Assembly (NCBI RefSeq): GCF_019801175.1 | Contig: NZ_JAHVJR010000001.1 | Location: 496,001 to 560,000 of the forward strand | Reading direction: 5' to 3' | Source: Vannielia litorea | GTDB taxonomy: Bacteria; Pseudomonadota; Alphaproteobacteria; Rhodobacterales; Rhodobacteraceae | Length of the DNA: 64,000 nt | Part shown: one piece after another, positions 51,048-59,536 of the stretch | How positions within the stretch are numbered: the first letter of the stretch is position 1 | Layout of the letters: every line of letters begins with the position of its first letter | Program-made: the position numbers and the translations under genes | Notes under the pieces: model-generated | Databases searched by the model: none | What the model was told of the DNA's origin: nothing | Seen by the model: only the letters and a program-made list of their open reading frames with translations

Positions 51048-51656
51048 CTACGGCGCCACCTGCACCCCGGCGAGCCCGTCCAGCGCCAGCCCGGCCACCA
51101 TCGCGGCATAATCATCGCGCTCTTTCGGCGTTGCCCGGGGCTGCCACATGTGGAACCAGTTCAGCATCCCGAAGACCGACATGGTGACATCGCGCATCCG
51201 CGCCTTGCTGGCCGCCAGCTCGGGCGGGGCCAGTGCTGCCAGCGCCGCGGAGACCCGGCGCACCATGTCGCGTTGGTAGTCCTTCAGCACGGCCTGGCTC
51301 TCCTCCGGAAGGGTCGCCAGCGCATTCATCTGCAGTTGGTGCTTGTGGTCGGCGCCCTCGTAATCGCGCAGGATCACCCGGAGCATAGCGACCAGCCGGG
51401 GCCGGGCCTCCGCCTCCTCTGCCTCCACCGCGCGGATACGGTCGCGCAGGCGTTTCAGGTGCACGTCGAGGATGCCAAAAAGCAGCGCCTCCTTGCTCTC
51501 GTAATAGTGGTAGATCAGCGCCTTGGAGATGCCGCAGGCCCGCGCGACCTCGGCCATCGAGGCGCGGTCATAGCCGCTTGTCGCAAAGACACGGGCGGCG
51601 GTGAGCAGAATGTGCTCACGCTTTTCCTCGTGGTCTGCGGCGATGGGGCGAGCCAT
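51048..51656 (-). CDS. TetR-family regulator of phenylacetate genes (PaaR-like)
   Basis: 202 residues. TetR helix-turn-helix at about 10-60 (REHILLTAARVFATSGYDRASM, VARACGISKALIYHYYESKEALL). The C-terminal domain is of a class found with fatty-acid and phenylacetate CoA regulators (VFGMLNWFHMWQPR). It is the last gene of paaG-paaI-paaK-tetR, 3 bases from paaK. A palindrome resembling TetR-type operators lies at the head of the operon (54207-54221). A CoA-thioester ligand is likely. Confidence 0.85.
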   Translation of the reverse strand: MARPIAADHEEKREHILLTAARVFATSGYDRASMAEVARACGISKALIYHYYESKEALLFGILDVHLKRLRDRIRAVEAEEAEARPRLVAMLRVILRDYEGADHKHQLQMNALATLPEESQAVLKDYQRDMVRRVSAALAALAPPELAASKARMRDVTMSVFGMLNWFHMWQPRATPKERDDYAAMVAGLALDGLAGVQVAP

Positions 51657-51659
51657 GGC

Positions 51660-52961
51660 TCAGCCTTTCGGGCGGTTGTCGACCACCCGCTGCGCTTTGC
51701 CCTGCGACCGGGCGACGCCCTCGGGGTCATGCACCTCGATCCGCGCGGTGATGCCGACGACCGATTTGATGTGATGCGCCAGTTCCTTGGCCGACGCCCC
51801 GGCGGACCCCGCCTCGCCCAAGTGCTCGCAATGGACGGTGAGCGCATCCATCCGGCCCTCGCGGGTCAGCTCGATCTGAAAGTGCGGGGCAAGGCCCTTG
51901 CACTTGAGCAGCTGCTCCTCAATCTGGGTCGGGAAGACGTTGACGCCGCGCAGGATGATCATGTCATCGCTGCGGCCCGTTACCTTCTCCATCCGCCGCA
52001 TCGAGCGGGCGGTGCCGGGCAGCAGGCGGGTCAGGTCGCGGGTGCGGTAGCGGATGATCGGCATGCCCTCCTTGGTGAGCGTGGTGAAGACCAGCTCGCC
52101 CAGCTCGCCATCTTCCACCGGCGCGCCCGTCTCGGGGTTGATGATCTCGGGGTAGAAGTGATCCTCCCAGATGTGCAGCCCGTCCTTGGTTTCTACACAT
52201 TCGTTCGCCACGCCGGGGCCGATGACCTCCGATAGCCCATAGATATCAACGGCATGCATGTTGAACGCCTGTTCAATTTCCTGCCGCATCGCGTTGGTCC
52301 AGGGTTCGGCGCCGAAGATGCCCACCTTCAGCGGGCTTTGCGCCGGGTCCAGCCCGGCGGCGCGGTACTGGTCGAGGATCGAGAGCATGTAGGAGGGGGT
52401 GACCATGATGACCGAGGGCCGGAAATCCTCGATCAGCGTCACCTGCCGCTCGGTCATGCCGCCCGAGACGGGGACCACGGTGCAGCCCAGCTTCTCGGCG
52501 CCGTAATGCGCACCCAGCCCACCGGTGAAGAGGCCATAGCCATAGGCAACATGAATGATATCGCCCGGCTTACCGCCACTGGCGCGGATCGAGCGGGCGA
52601 CGACCGTCGCCCAAGTGTTGATATCGCGGGCGGTGTAGCCCACGACAGTGGGCTTGCCGGTGGTGCCGGAGGAGGCGTGGAGGCGCGAGATGCGCTCGCG
52701 CGGCACGGCGAAGAGGCCGAAGGGGTAATTGTCGCGCAGGTCGGATTTGACCGTGAAGGGGAATTTCGCGAGATCTTTCAGGCTCTTCAGGTCATCGGGG
52801 TGAACGCCCGCCGCATCGAACTTCGCCCGGTAGAACGGCACGTTCTCATAGGCATGGGCGAGCGACCATTTCAGGCGTTCCAATTGCAGCGCCTCGATCT
52901 CGTCGCGGGAGGCAACCTCGATGGGGTCGAGCGTATCGCGGGGCGGGGTCAGGTCGATCAT
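51660..52961 (-). CDS. paaK: Phenylacetate--CoA ligase
   Basis: Forms phenylacetyl-CoA from phenylacetate, CoA and ATP. The 433 residues match the family. Visible are LHASSGTTGKPTVVGYT (nucleotide loop), YGYGLFTGGLGAHYGAEKLG, DIYGLSEVIGPGVANEC, GELVFTTLTKEGMPIIRYRTRDLT and RSDDMIILRGVNVFPTQIEEQLL. It overlaps paaI by 4 bases (ATGA). Confidence 0.96.
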   Translation of the reverse strand: MIDLTPPRDTLDPIEVASRDEIEALQLERLKWSLAHAYENVPFYRAKFDAAGVHPDDLKSLKDLAKFPFTVKSDLRDNYPFGLFAVPRERISRLHASSGTTGKPTVVGYTARDINTWATVVARSIRASGGKPGDIIHVAYGYGLFTGGLGAHYGAEKLGCTVVPVSGGMTERQVTLIEDFRPSVIMVTPSYMLSILDQYRAAGLDPAQSPLKVGIFGAEPWTNAMRQEIEQAFNMHAVDIYGLSEVIGPGVANECVETKDGLHIWEDHFYPEIINPETGAPVEDGELGELVFTTLTKEGMPIIRYRTRDLTRLLPGTARSMRRMEKVTGRSDDMIILRGVNVFPTQIEEQLLKCKGLAPHFQIELTREGRMDALTVHCEHLGEAGSAGASAKELAHHIKSVVGITARIEVHDPEGVARSQGKAQRVVDNRPKG

Positions 52962-53395
52962 GTGTCGGCTCCTTCGTCGAAGAGCGTGCCGGGGATGGCG
53001 CGGGAGAGGCCGCGGAACTGGGCGATCACGCGGCCCTCCTCGCCGGTGACGGTCACATCGGTGAGGCCGGTGCGGCCTTGCAGGGAGGTCTCATTGGCGG
53101 TGGCCGTGAGAGTCTCGCCCAAGCGGCCCGGGGCGAGGTAGGTGATCTGGTTCTGCTGGGCAACGGTGGACTGGTTGCGGCTGTTGCAGGCGAAGGCGAA
53201 GGCAGAATCGGCCAGCGCAAATATGATGCCGCCGTGGCAGGTGCCGTGGCCGTTGCAGTGGTGCGGCTCCACCTTGAGGGTGAGCGTGGCCGCGCCCTCG
53301 GTGATCGCGCCAAGCTCCATACCGAGCCACTTGGAGGCCGCATCCTGCGCCCACATCACGGCGGCGGATTGCGCGGCGCGCGCCTCGGGGGTCAT
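52958..53395 (-). CDS. paaI: Hydroxyphenylacetyl-CoA thioesterase
   Basis: Releases CoA from dead-end aromatic CoA esters. A 145-residue hotdog-fold protein with the PaaI signature: KWLGMELGAITEGAATLTL, CNGHGTCHGGIIFALADSAFAFACNS (active-site Asp in ALADS), and TYLAPGRLGETLTATANE. It overlaps both flanking genes by 4 bases, so the operon is tightly coupled. Confidence 0.93.
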   Translation of the reverse strand: MTPEARAAQSAAVMWAQDAASKWLGMELGAITEGAATLTLKVEPHHCNGHGTCHGGIIFALADSAFAFACNSRNQSTVAQQNQITYLAPGRLGETLTATANETSLQGRTGLTDVTVTGEEGRVIAQFRGLSRAIPGTLFDEGADT

Positions 53396-54174
53396 GACTT
53401 TGCCCCGAAACTGGGCGCGCGTTTTTGCAGGAAGGCGGCGACGCCCTCGGCATAGTCCGGGTGCGCGCCGCAGAGCTTCTGGGTGGCGGCTTCAAGGTCG
53501 AGCTGCTCGTCCATCGTGTTGCCCGGCGCGGCGTGGAGGGCGGCCTTGATCTGGCCGAGGCCGTGGGTCGGGCCCTTGGAGAGCTTTTCGGCAAGGGCGC
53601 GGGCCTCGGGCATGAGGGCGTCATCGGGCAACGCCTTCCAGATCAGGCCCCAGTCGGCGGCTGTTTCGGCGGGCAGCGGCTCGGCTGTGAGGGCAAGCGC
53701 CTTGGCGCGGGCCATGCCGACGAGATGGGGGAGGGACCATGTGCCGCCGGAGTCGGGCACGAGGCCTATCTTGCCGAAACTCTGGATGAACTTGGCGCTG
53801 TGGGCGGCCAGCACGATATCGCAGGCCAGCGCCACGTTGGCCCCGGCGCCCGCCGCCACGCCGTTGACGGCGCAGATCACCGGGCAGGGCAGGGCGCGGA
53901 TCTGGCGGACTAGCGGGTTGTAGAACTTGGTGAGGGTCTGGGAAAGGTCGGGCGTGCCCTCCATCTTCGCAGGGTCGCGGTCTCCAAGGTCTTGCCCGGC
54001 GCAAAAGCCGCGGCCTGCGCCGGTGAGCAGCACCGCGCGGGCCTCCGCCGCGCCGTCCAGAGCGGCCCGCAATGCCAGATGCATCTCTTCATTGAAACTG
54101 TTGAGTTTTTCCGGCCGGTTGAGGGTGATCTCCACCCAGTCGCCGTGAGACTCCACCCGTATCGTTTCGCTCAT
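53392..54174 (-). CDS. paaG: 2-(1,2-epoxy-1,2-dihydrophenyl)acetyl-CoA isomerase
   Basis: Converts ring-1,2-epoxyphenylacetyl-CoA to oxepin-CoA. A 260-residue crotonase fold from ATG 54174 with GGAGGA upstream; the longer in-frame start has no ribosome site. Landmarks: LLTGAGRGFCAGQDL, AVNGVAAGAGANVALACDIVLA (oxyanion hole), KIGLVPDSGGTWSLPHLVG. First gene of the paaG-I-K-tetR operon, divergent from paaZ. Confidence 0.93.
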   Translation of the reverse strand: MSETIRVESHGDWVEITLNRPEKLNSFNEEMHLALRAALDGAAEARAVLLTGAGRGFCAGQDLGDRDPAKMEGTPDLSQTLTKFYNPLVRQIRALPCPVICAVNGVAAGAGANVALACDIVLAAHSAKFIQSFGKIGLVPDSGGTWSLPHLVGMARAKALALTAEPLPAETAADWGLIWKALPDDALMPEARALAEKLSKGPTHGLGQIKAALHAAPGNTMDEQLDLEAATQKLCGAHPDYAEGVAAFLQKRAPSFGAKS

Positions 54175-54206
54175 TTTGCAGTCCTCCCGGCGGAATCGTT
54201 TGCATA

Positions 54207-54221
54207 AACCGTCCGGTTGGT
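54207..54221. promoter_or_regulatory. Palindromic operator between paaG and paaZ
   Basis: AACCG-TC-CGGTT is a perfect 5-base inverted repeat at 54207-54218, and the extended 14-mer ACCGTCCGGTTGGT (54208-54221) differs at two positions from ACCGACCGGTCGGT, a form I recall for TetR-type catabolic regulators. It lies 33 bases from each start codon and can serve both divergent operons. Confidence 0.65.
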
Positions 54222-54253
54222 CAATTAATTCTCGCAACAGGGAGGATTTCAGC

Positions 54254-56275
54254 ATGATCGAAGTTGGCAGCTATGTGGGCGGCGCGTGGATGGCCCCCGG
54301 CGCGGGCGCGCGGGACATCTTTGACGCGATCACCGGAGAGCGTATCGCGCGGGCAGGCAATGCGGCGCTGGATGCGGGCGCGATGCTCGACCACGGTCGC
54401 AACGTGGGCGGGCCGGTGCTGCGGGCGATGGGCTTCAAGGCGCGAGCGAAGATGCTGAAGGCGCTGGCGCTGCATCTGTCGGGCCAGAAGGAGGCGCTCT
54501 ACGAGCTGAGCTACACAACCGGCGGCACCGCCGTGGACCACATGATCGACGTGGATGGTGGCATCGGCACGCTTTTCGTTTACGCCTCGAAAGGGGTAAA
54601 GGAGCTGCCCGAGGAAGGGCCGCTGCTGGACGGGGAGGTAGAGTTTTTCGGCAAAGCGGGCACATTTGGCGGGCGGCATATTTGCGTGCCGCTTCAGGGA
54701 GTTGCGGTGCATATCAATGCCTTCAATTTCCCGGTCTGGGGCATGCTCGAAAAGCTCGCACCCTGCCTGCTGGCGGGCATGCCGGCTGTGGTCAAACCGG
54801 CCACGGCAACCGCCCATGTGACCGAGGCCTGCGTGCGGATAATGCTGGAGAGCGGTGTGCTGCCCGAGGGCGCGGTGCAACTGGTGACGGGGGGCCTCGG
54901 CGATACGCTTGACCGGCTCGGCCCGCAAGATGTGGTGACCTTCACCGGCTCCGCCGACACCGCGCTGAAACTGCGCGGCACCCCCGCGATCCTGCGCAAT
55001 TCGGTGCGATTCACGGCAGAGCAGGACAGCCTCAACGCCTCGATCCTCGGGCCGGACGCGGGGCCGGACAGCCCCGAGTTCGACCTCTTCGTGAAAGAGG
55101 TCCACCGCGAGATGACCGCAAAGGCGGGGCAGAAATGCACCGCGATCCGCCGCATCCTCGTGCCCGAGGCGCGGGTGGACGCGGTGATCGAGGCAATCTC
55201 GGCGCGGCTGGCCAAAACCATGGTCGGCGATCCGCGCGAGGAGGGCGTGCGGATGGGTGCGCTGGTGAGCGCGGGGCAGGCGGCGGATGTGCTTGAAAAG
55301 GCGGCGATTATCGGCACGGAGGCAGAGCTGGTTTACGGCGGCATGGGGGGCTTCACGCCGGCCGGCGAGCGGGCCACGGGCGGAGCCTTCGTGGCGCCGC
55401 ATCTCTTCCGCGCCGACCCGGATGCGGTCAGCCGCGTGCATGACACCGAAGCTTTCGGGCCGGTCAGCACGGTGATGGGCTACCGCGACATGGCCCACGC
55501 CTGCGAGATCGCGGCGCGCGGCGAGGGCTCGCTGGTCGCCTCGGTCATCACCCATGATCCGGCGGTGGCGCAGCAGGCGGTGATGGGCCTCGCGGCCTGG
55601 CACGGGCGGGTTTACCTGAATGACCGGGTGTCGATGAAGGAGAGCACCGGCCACGGCGCGCCGATGCCGCATATGGTCCACGGCGGGCCGGGCCGCGCAG
55701 GCGGCGGCGAGGAGTTGGGCGGCATCCGGGCGGTGAAACATTACATGCAGCGCACCGCGGTGCAGGGGTCGCCCGAAATGCTGCGCGCGGTGAGCGGCGT
55801 GCAGGTGAAGGGGGCGCCTGAGGTGCCGAGCGAGGGCCATCCGTTCCGCCGGCGGTTCGATGAACTGGAGGTCGGTCAGGTTCTGGAAACCGAGGCCCGC
55901 GAAATCACCCTAGAAGATATCGAACATTTCGCCGAGTTCACCGGCGATACCTTCTACGCCCATATGGATGAGGAGGCCGCCGCGCGGAACCCCTTCTTCC
56001 CCGGGCGCGTAGCCCATGGATACTTGCTCCTGAGCTTTGCTGCCGGGCTGTTCGTGGACCCAGAGGAGGGGCCGGTGCTGGCCAATACCGGGCTCGAGCG
56101 GCTTGCATTTATGCAACCTGTGGTGCCGGGAGACAGCATACGCGTCCGGCTCACCGTGGCGGCCAAGAAGCGGCGCACCGCGGAGCATGGCGAGGTGCGT
56201 TGGGCGGTGGAGATCCTGCAGCAGGAGGGCGCAACGGTGGCCGAATACGAGCTGCTGACGATGGTGGCGGGGTGA
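54254..56275 (+). CDS. paaZ: Bifunctional oxepin-CoA hydrolase / 3-oxo-5,6-dehydrosuberyl-CoA semialdehyde dehydrogenase
   Basis: Opens the oxepin ring and oxidises the resulting aldehyde. The 673 residues start at ATG 54254 with GGGAGGA upstream. Residues 1-520 are an aldehyde dehydrogenase (MLDHGRNVGGPVLRAMGFKAR, FTGSADTALKL, KAGQKCTAIRRILVP with the catalytic Cys, HDTEAFGPVSTVM). Residues about 530-673 are a MaoC-like hydratase (FAEFTGDTFYAHMDEEAA, PFFPGRVAHGYLLLS). Both domains are intact. Confidence 0.95.
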   Translation: MIEVGSYVGGAWMAPGAGARDIFDAITGERIARAGNAALDAGAMLDHGRNVGGPVLRAMGFKARAKMLKALALHLSGQKEALYELSYTTGGTAVDHMIDVDGGIGTLFVYASKGVKELPEEGPLLDGEVEFFGKAGTFGGRHICVPLQGVAVHINAFNFPVWGMLEKLAPCLLAGMPAVVKPATATAHVTEACVRIMLESGVLPEGAVQLVTGGLGDTLDRLGPQDVVTFTGSADTALKLRGTPAILRNSVRFTAEQDSLNASILGPDAGPDSPEFDLFVKEVHREMTAKAGQKCTAIRRILVPEARVDAVIEAISARLAKTMVGDPREEGVRMGALVSAGQAADVLEKAAIIGTEAELVYGGMGGFTPAGERATGGAFVAPHLFRADPDAVSRVHDTEAFGPVSTVMGYRDMAHACEIAARGEGSLVASVITHDPAVAQQAVMGLAAWHGRVYLNDRVSMKESTGHGAPMPHMVHGGPGRAGGGEELGGIRAVKHYMQRTAVQGSPEMLRAVSGVQVKGAPEVPSEGHPFRRRFDELEVGQVLETEAREITLEDIEHFAEFTGDTFYAHMDEEAAARNPFFPGRVAHGYLLLSFAAGLFVDPEEGPVLANTGLERLAFMQPVVPGDSIRVRLTVAAKKRRTAEHGEVRWAVEILQQEGATVAEYELLTMVAG

Positions 56276-56299
56276 GCGGCGCGGCGCTATGCTGCCCGC

Positions 56300-57052
56300 A
56301 TGAGCGCCGCCCCCGAAGCCACTGACCTATCGCCCGAATTCCTCGCGGCCGCCGCGCCGCTGAGGCCCGGCGAGCACCGGGTGTGGTCGCTCATCGTCAC
56401 CGTCTTCGGTGATCTGGCCCGCGCCGAGGGCGCCGAGATCGAGGGCGCGGCGCTGGGTCGGATCATGGCGGCAATGGCGGTGAAGCCCGAGGCGATGCGC
56501 GTGGCCTTGCACCGGCTGCGCAAGGAAGGCTGGATCGAGAGCCGCAAGGCCGGGCGGGGCGCGGTGCATCGGCTGACCGAGGCCGGGAGGGCCGGGTCGG
56601 AGGCCGCTGCGCCGAGGATCTATGCCGCCCGCGCCGAGGGGCCCGAGCAGTGGTTTCTGGCGCTCTCGGAGGGGCCGGCAGAGGCCGGGCCGGGCGAGGT
56701 TCAGCTCACCACCAGTGCCGTTCTGTCGCCCGCGCCAAGGTCGGATTGCGCCGCCGGGCGGGTCGATGCCTTGCCGGGCTGGGTGCAGGCAAGGCTCTGT
56801 TCTGAAGAGCTTTTTACCGAGGCCGCGCGGCTGGAGCAGGCGCTGGCCGCCGTGCGCGTGCCCGAGGGTCTGGCGCCGCTGGAAGTGGCCGCGCTGCGGG
56901 CGCTGGTGGTGCATTCGTGGCGGCGGGTGGTGCTGAAGGCGCCGCAGGTGCCGCCACGCTTCATGCCCGACGGATGGGCCGGCGAGCGCTGCCGGAGCCT
57001 TGTGGTGAGCCTGCTGGCGGCCTTGCCGAGGCCGGAGGTTGGCGACGTTTAG
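56300..57052 (+). CDS. paaX: PaaX-family transcriptional regulator
   Basis: 250 residues. N-terminal winged helix (RVWSLIVTVFGDLARAEGAEI, ALHRLRKEGWIESRKAGRGAVHRLT) and the PaaX C-terminal region (WFLALSEG, VPEGLAPLEVAALRALVVHSWRRVVLKAP). E. coli PaaX is about 316 residues, so this is a shorter form. It follows paaZ by 24 bases and is likely co-transcribed. PaaX responds to phenylacetyl-CoA. A second regulator (TetR) is at 51048. Confidence 0.88.
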   Translation: MSAAPEATDLSPEFLAAAAPLRPGEHRVWSLIVTVFGDLARAEGAEIEGAALGRIMAAMAVKPEAMRVALHRLRKEGWIESRKAGRGAVHRLTEAGRAGSEAAAPRIYAARAEGPEQWFLALSEGPAEAGPGEVQLTTSAVLSPAPRSDCAAGRVDALPGWVQARLCSEELFTEAARLEQALAAVRVPEGLAPLEVAALRALVVHSWRRVVLKAPQVPPRFMPDGWAGERCRSLVVSLLAALPRPEVGDV

Positions 57053-57057
57053 GGAAG

Positions 57058-57076
57058 GGTGGGCAGATTGCCCGAC
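57058..57076 (+). repeat. Dispersed 19-bp hairpin repeat, copy C
   Basis: GGTGGGCAGATTGCCCGAC, with arms GGGCA and TGCCC around GAT. It fills the 24-base gap between the convergent paaX and hpaG-like genes, ending at the base before the latter's stop codon (57077), as copy B does beside acs. Confidence 0.75.
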
Positions 57077-57934
57077 CTAAGCGTCGTGCACCTCGTTGCG
57101 CAGAGTGCCGAGGCCGGGGCTGGTGACCTCGACCACATCTCCGGGCTTCAGGAACTTCGGCGGATCGAACCGCGCACCCGCGCCGGTCGGGGTGCCGCTG
57201 ACGATGATGTCGCCCGGCACCAGCGTGGTGAAGGTGCTGATGTAGGCGATCTGGTAGGCGACCGGGAAGATCATCCGCGCCGTGTTGTCCTGCTGGCGCA
57301 GCTCGCCGTTCACGCGGGTCTCAATATCGGCTTCGGTGATCTGGGCGTCATCGGTGAAGGGCACCAGCCAGGGGCCCATTGCACCGGAACTGTCCCAGTT
57401 CTTGCCCTGTGTGACATTGAACTTGGCGTGGCGCACCCAGTCGCGCAGGGTACCTTCGTTGCAAAGCGTCAGGGCGGCGATGTGGTTCAGTGCATCTTCC
57501 TGCGCGATCCGGCGGCCCCCCTTGCCGATCACCACGGCGATCTCGCCTTCGTAATCCAACTGGGGTGTTTCCGGCGGACGGATCAGCGGTTGCCCGTGGC
57601 CGGTGAAGCTGCGCGGGAAGCGGATGAAGAGCGAGGGCTTGGGCGGGGCCTCCTTGCCGTCTTTATACTCGGCGTTCCGGTCGGGAAAGTTGACGCCAAC
57701 GCAGATGATCTTCTCGGGCGAAGGGATTGGAATCTGGTACGAAAACTCGCCCGGCCCGTGGGTCACCGGCCCCGCCTCCGCCGCCATCTTCTCCAGCGCG
57801 CCCGCCTCGATCACCTCCCGAAGGGTCGGGTAGGCGACGTGATGCGGGGAGAGGGCGGTGAAGCCCTCGTCGCTGATGGTGCCCCAGAGGGTGTCTCCGG
57901 TGGCGTGGCAGGTCACGGTGGCGAGGCGGGTCAT
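57077..57934 (-). CDS. Fumarylacetoacetate hydrolase family protein, HpaG-like
   Basis: 285 residues. FAH fold with metal-binding DYEGEIAVVIG (Asp, Glu) and VGVNFPDRNAEY, then SGTPTGAGARFDPPKFLKPGD and VEVTSPGLGTLRNEV. In homoprotocatechuate pathways HpaG decarboxylates/isomerises the ring-cleavage product; related FAH proteins act on acylpyruvates. Clustering with gabD and hpaD-E-F makes the HpaG role likely. Unlike E. coli HpaG (two fused FAH units), this has one. Confidence 0.85.
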   Translation of the reverse strand: MTRLATVTCHATGDTLWGTISDEGFTALSPHHVAYPTLREVIEAGALEKMAAEAGPVTHGPGEFSYQIPIPSPEKIICVGVNFPDRNAEYKDGKEAPPKPSLFIRFPRSFTGHGQPLIRPPETPQLDYEGEIAVVIGKGGRRIAQEDALNHIAALTLCNEGTLRDWVRHAKFNVTQGKNWDSSGAMGPWLVPFTDDAQITEADIETRVNGELRQQDNTARMIFPVAYQIAYISTFTTLVPGDIIVSGTPTGAGARFDPPKFLKPGDVVEVTSPGLGTLRNEVHDA

Positions 57935-57950
57935 GCGGGCTCCTTTGTGG

Positions 57951-57973
57951 GGTGGGCGGTGATTTCACCCACC
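57951..57973 (-). other. Hairpin downstream of gabD
   Basis: The inner palindrome GGTGA-TT-TCACC (57958-57969) is nested with outer arms GGTGGG and CCCACC (57951-57956, 57968-57973), so two alternative foldings exist. It sits 14 bases beyond the gabD stop and 17 bases upstream of the HpaG-like gene's start. It may act as a processing or attenuation structure. Confidence 0.5.
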
Positions 57974-57986
57974 CGACAGATCGGTT

Positions 57987-59441
57987 TCAGACGTCCATGC
58001 AGAGGTATTTCAGCTCCATGAACTCCTCCATGCCGTGGGACGAGCCCTCGCGGCCAAGGCCGGAGTGCTTGACCCCGCCGAAGGGGGCGACGGCGGTGGA
58101 GATGAGGCCGGTGTTGATGCCGACCATGCCGTAATCCAGCGCCTCGGAGACGCGCCAGACGCGGGAGAGGTCGCGGGCGTAGAAGTAGCTCGCAAGGCCG
58201 AACTCGGTGGCATTGGCGGCCTCAACAGCCTCCTCCTCGGTCTCGAACTTGAAGAGGGGGGCGACGGGGCCGAAGGTCTCTTCGGTGGTGACCTTCATCG
58301 AGGTGTCGACGCCGGTCAGCACGGTGGGCTGCCAGAAGGTGCCGCCCTTTTCATGCGCCTCGCCGCCAAGGATGACCTTGGCGCCTTTCGACTTGGCGTC
58401 TTCCACGTGGTCGCGGACCTTCTCCAGCCCCGCCTCGTCGATCAGGGGGCCGAAGTTGACGCCCTCGTCGAAGCCGTCGCCGGTTTTCATCTTGCTGACT
58501 TTCTTGGCCAGCTTCTCGGCGAATTCGTCATAGACGCCGGATTGCACGTAGATCCGGTTGGCGCAGACGCAGGTCTGGCCGTTGTTGCGGAACTTGGCGA
58601 TCACCGCGCCTTCAACGGCGGCATCCACATCGGCATCGTCGAACACGAGGAAGGGCGCATTGCCGCCGAGTTCCAGCCCGAGTTTCTTGATGGTCGGCGC
58701 GCATTGCTCGTAGAGCTTGGCGCCCACTTCTGTCGAGCCGGTGAAGGTGAGGGCGCGGACGGTTTGCGAGGCGGTCATGGCGCCGCCGATGGCCGAAGCC
58801 GAGCCTGTGAGGATGGAGAAAAGCTCCAGTGGGAGGCCCGCGCGCTCGGCCAGAACGCCGAGGGCGATGGCGGAGAAGGGGGTCTGCGATGCGGGCTTGA
58901 GCACCATCGCGCAGCCCGCGCCAAGCGCCGGGCCGGCCTTGCGGGTGATCATCGCGTTGGGGAAGTTCCACGGAGTGATCGCCGCCACCACGCCCACCGG
59001 CTGTTTCAGCACCACGATGCGCTTGTCGGGCTGGTGGCCGGGGATCACCTCGCCATTGGCTCGGCGGCATTCTTCGGCGAACCACTTGATGAAGCTGGCG
59101 CCATAGGCAACCTCGCCCTTGGCCTCGGCCAACGGTTTGCCCTGTTCGGCGGTCATGATGGCGCCGAGGTCGTCCTGCGCGGCCATCATCAGGTCGTGCC
59201 ACTTCATCAGCACGTTGGCGCGGTCTTCCGCAGTACGGGCGGCCCAGGGCTTTTGCGCGATGCGGGCGGCCTCGATGGCCTTGTCGGTTTCCTTCGCGCC
59301 GAGCTTGGGCACGCGGCCGATCACCTCGCCGGTGGAGGGGTTGGTCACCTCGATGGCATCCGCGCCCGCAGGCACCCATTTGCCCGCAACGAGGCAGGCC
59401 TCTTTCAGCAGCTCGGGGTCGTTCAGCGTTGGCATCGGCAT
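57987..59441 (-). CDS. gabD: NAD(P)-dependent succinate-semialdehyde dehydrogenase
   Basis: 484 residues from ATG 59441 with GGAGGA upstream. Aldehyde dehydrogenase motifs: ITPWNFPNAMITRKAGPALGAG, FTGSTEVG, LELGGNAPFLVFDDADVD (catalytic Glu), NNGQTCVCANRIYVQ (catalytic Cys), EETFGPVAPLFKF, GLGREGSSHGMEEFMELKYLC. The homoprotocatechuate route yields pyruvate and succinate semialdehyde, which this enzyme would finish to succinate. Glutarate semialdehyde dehydrogenase is a close alternative. Confidence 0.92.
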   Translation of the reverse strand: MPMPTLNDPELLKEACLVAGKWVPAGADAIEVTNPSTGEVIGRVPKLGAKETDKAIEAARIAQKPWAARTAEDRANVLMKWHDLMMAAQDDLGAIMTAEQGKPLAEAKGEVAYGASFIKWFAEECRRANGEVIPGHQPDKRIVVLKQPVGVVAAITPWNFPNAMITRKAGPALGAGCAMVLKPASQTPFSAIALGVLAERAGLPLELFSILTGSASAIGGAMTASQTVRALTFTGSTEVGAKLYEQCAPTIKKLGLELGGNAPFLVFDDADVDAAVEGAVIAKFRNNGQTCVCANRIYVQSGVYDEFAEKLAKKVSKMKTGDGFDEGVNFGPLIDEAGLEKVRDHVEDAKSKGAKVILGGEAHEKGGTFWQPTVLTGVDTSMKVTTEETFGPVAPLFKFETEEEAVEAANATEFGLASYFYARDLSRVWRVSEALDYGMVGINTGLISTAVAPFGGVKHSGLGREGSSHGMEEFMELKYLCMDV

Positions 59442-59536
59442 GGTCGGTCCTCCGTGTTGTCCGTTGGGGCGGACTGTAGTGCCTTGGTGCAGGGCGGCAA
59501 TCCCCACGCCCCGCGACGGCGACAATCCCCGCGGTC

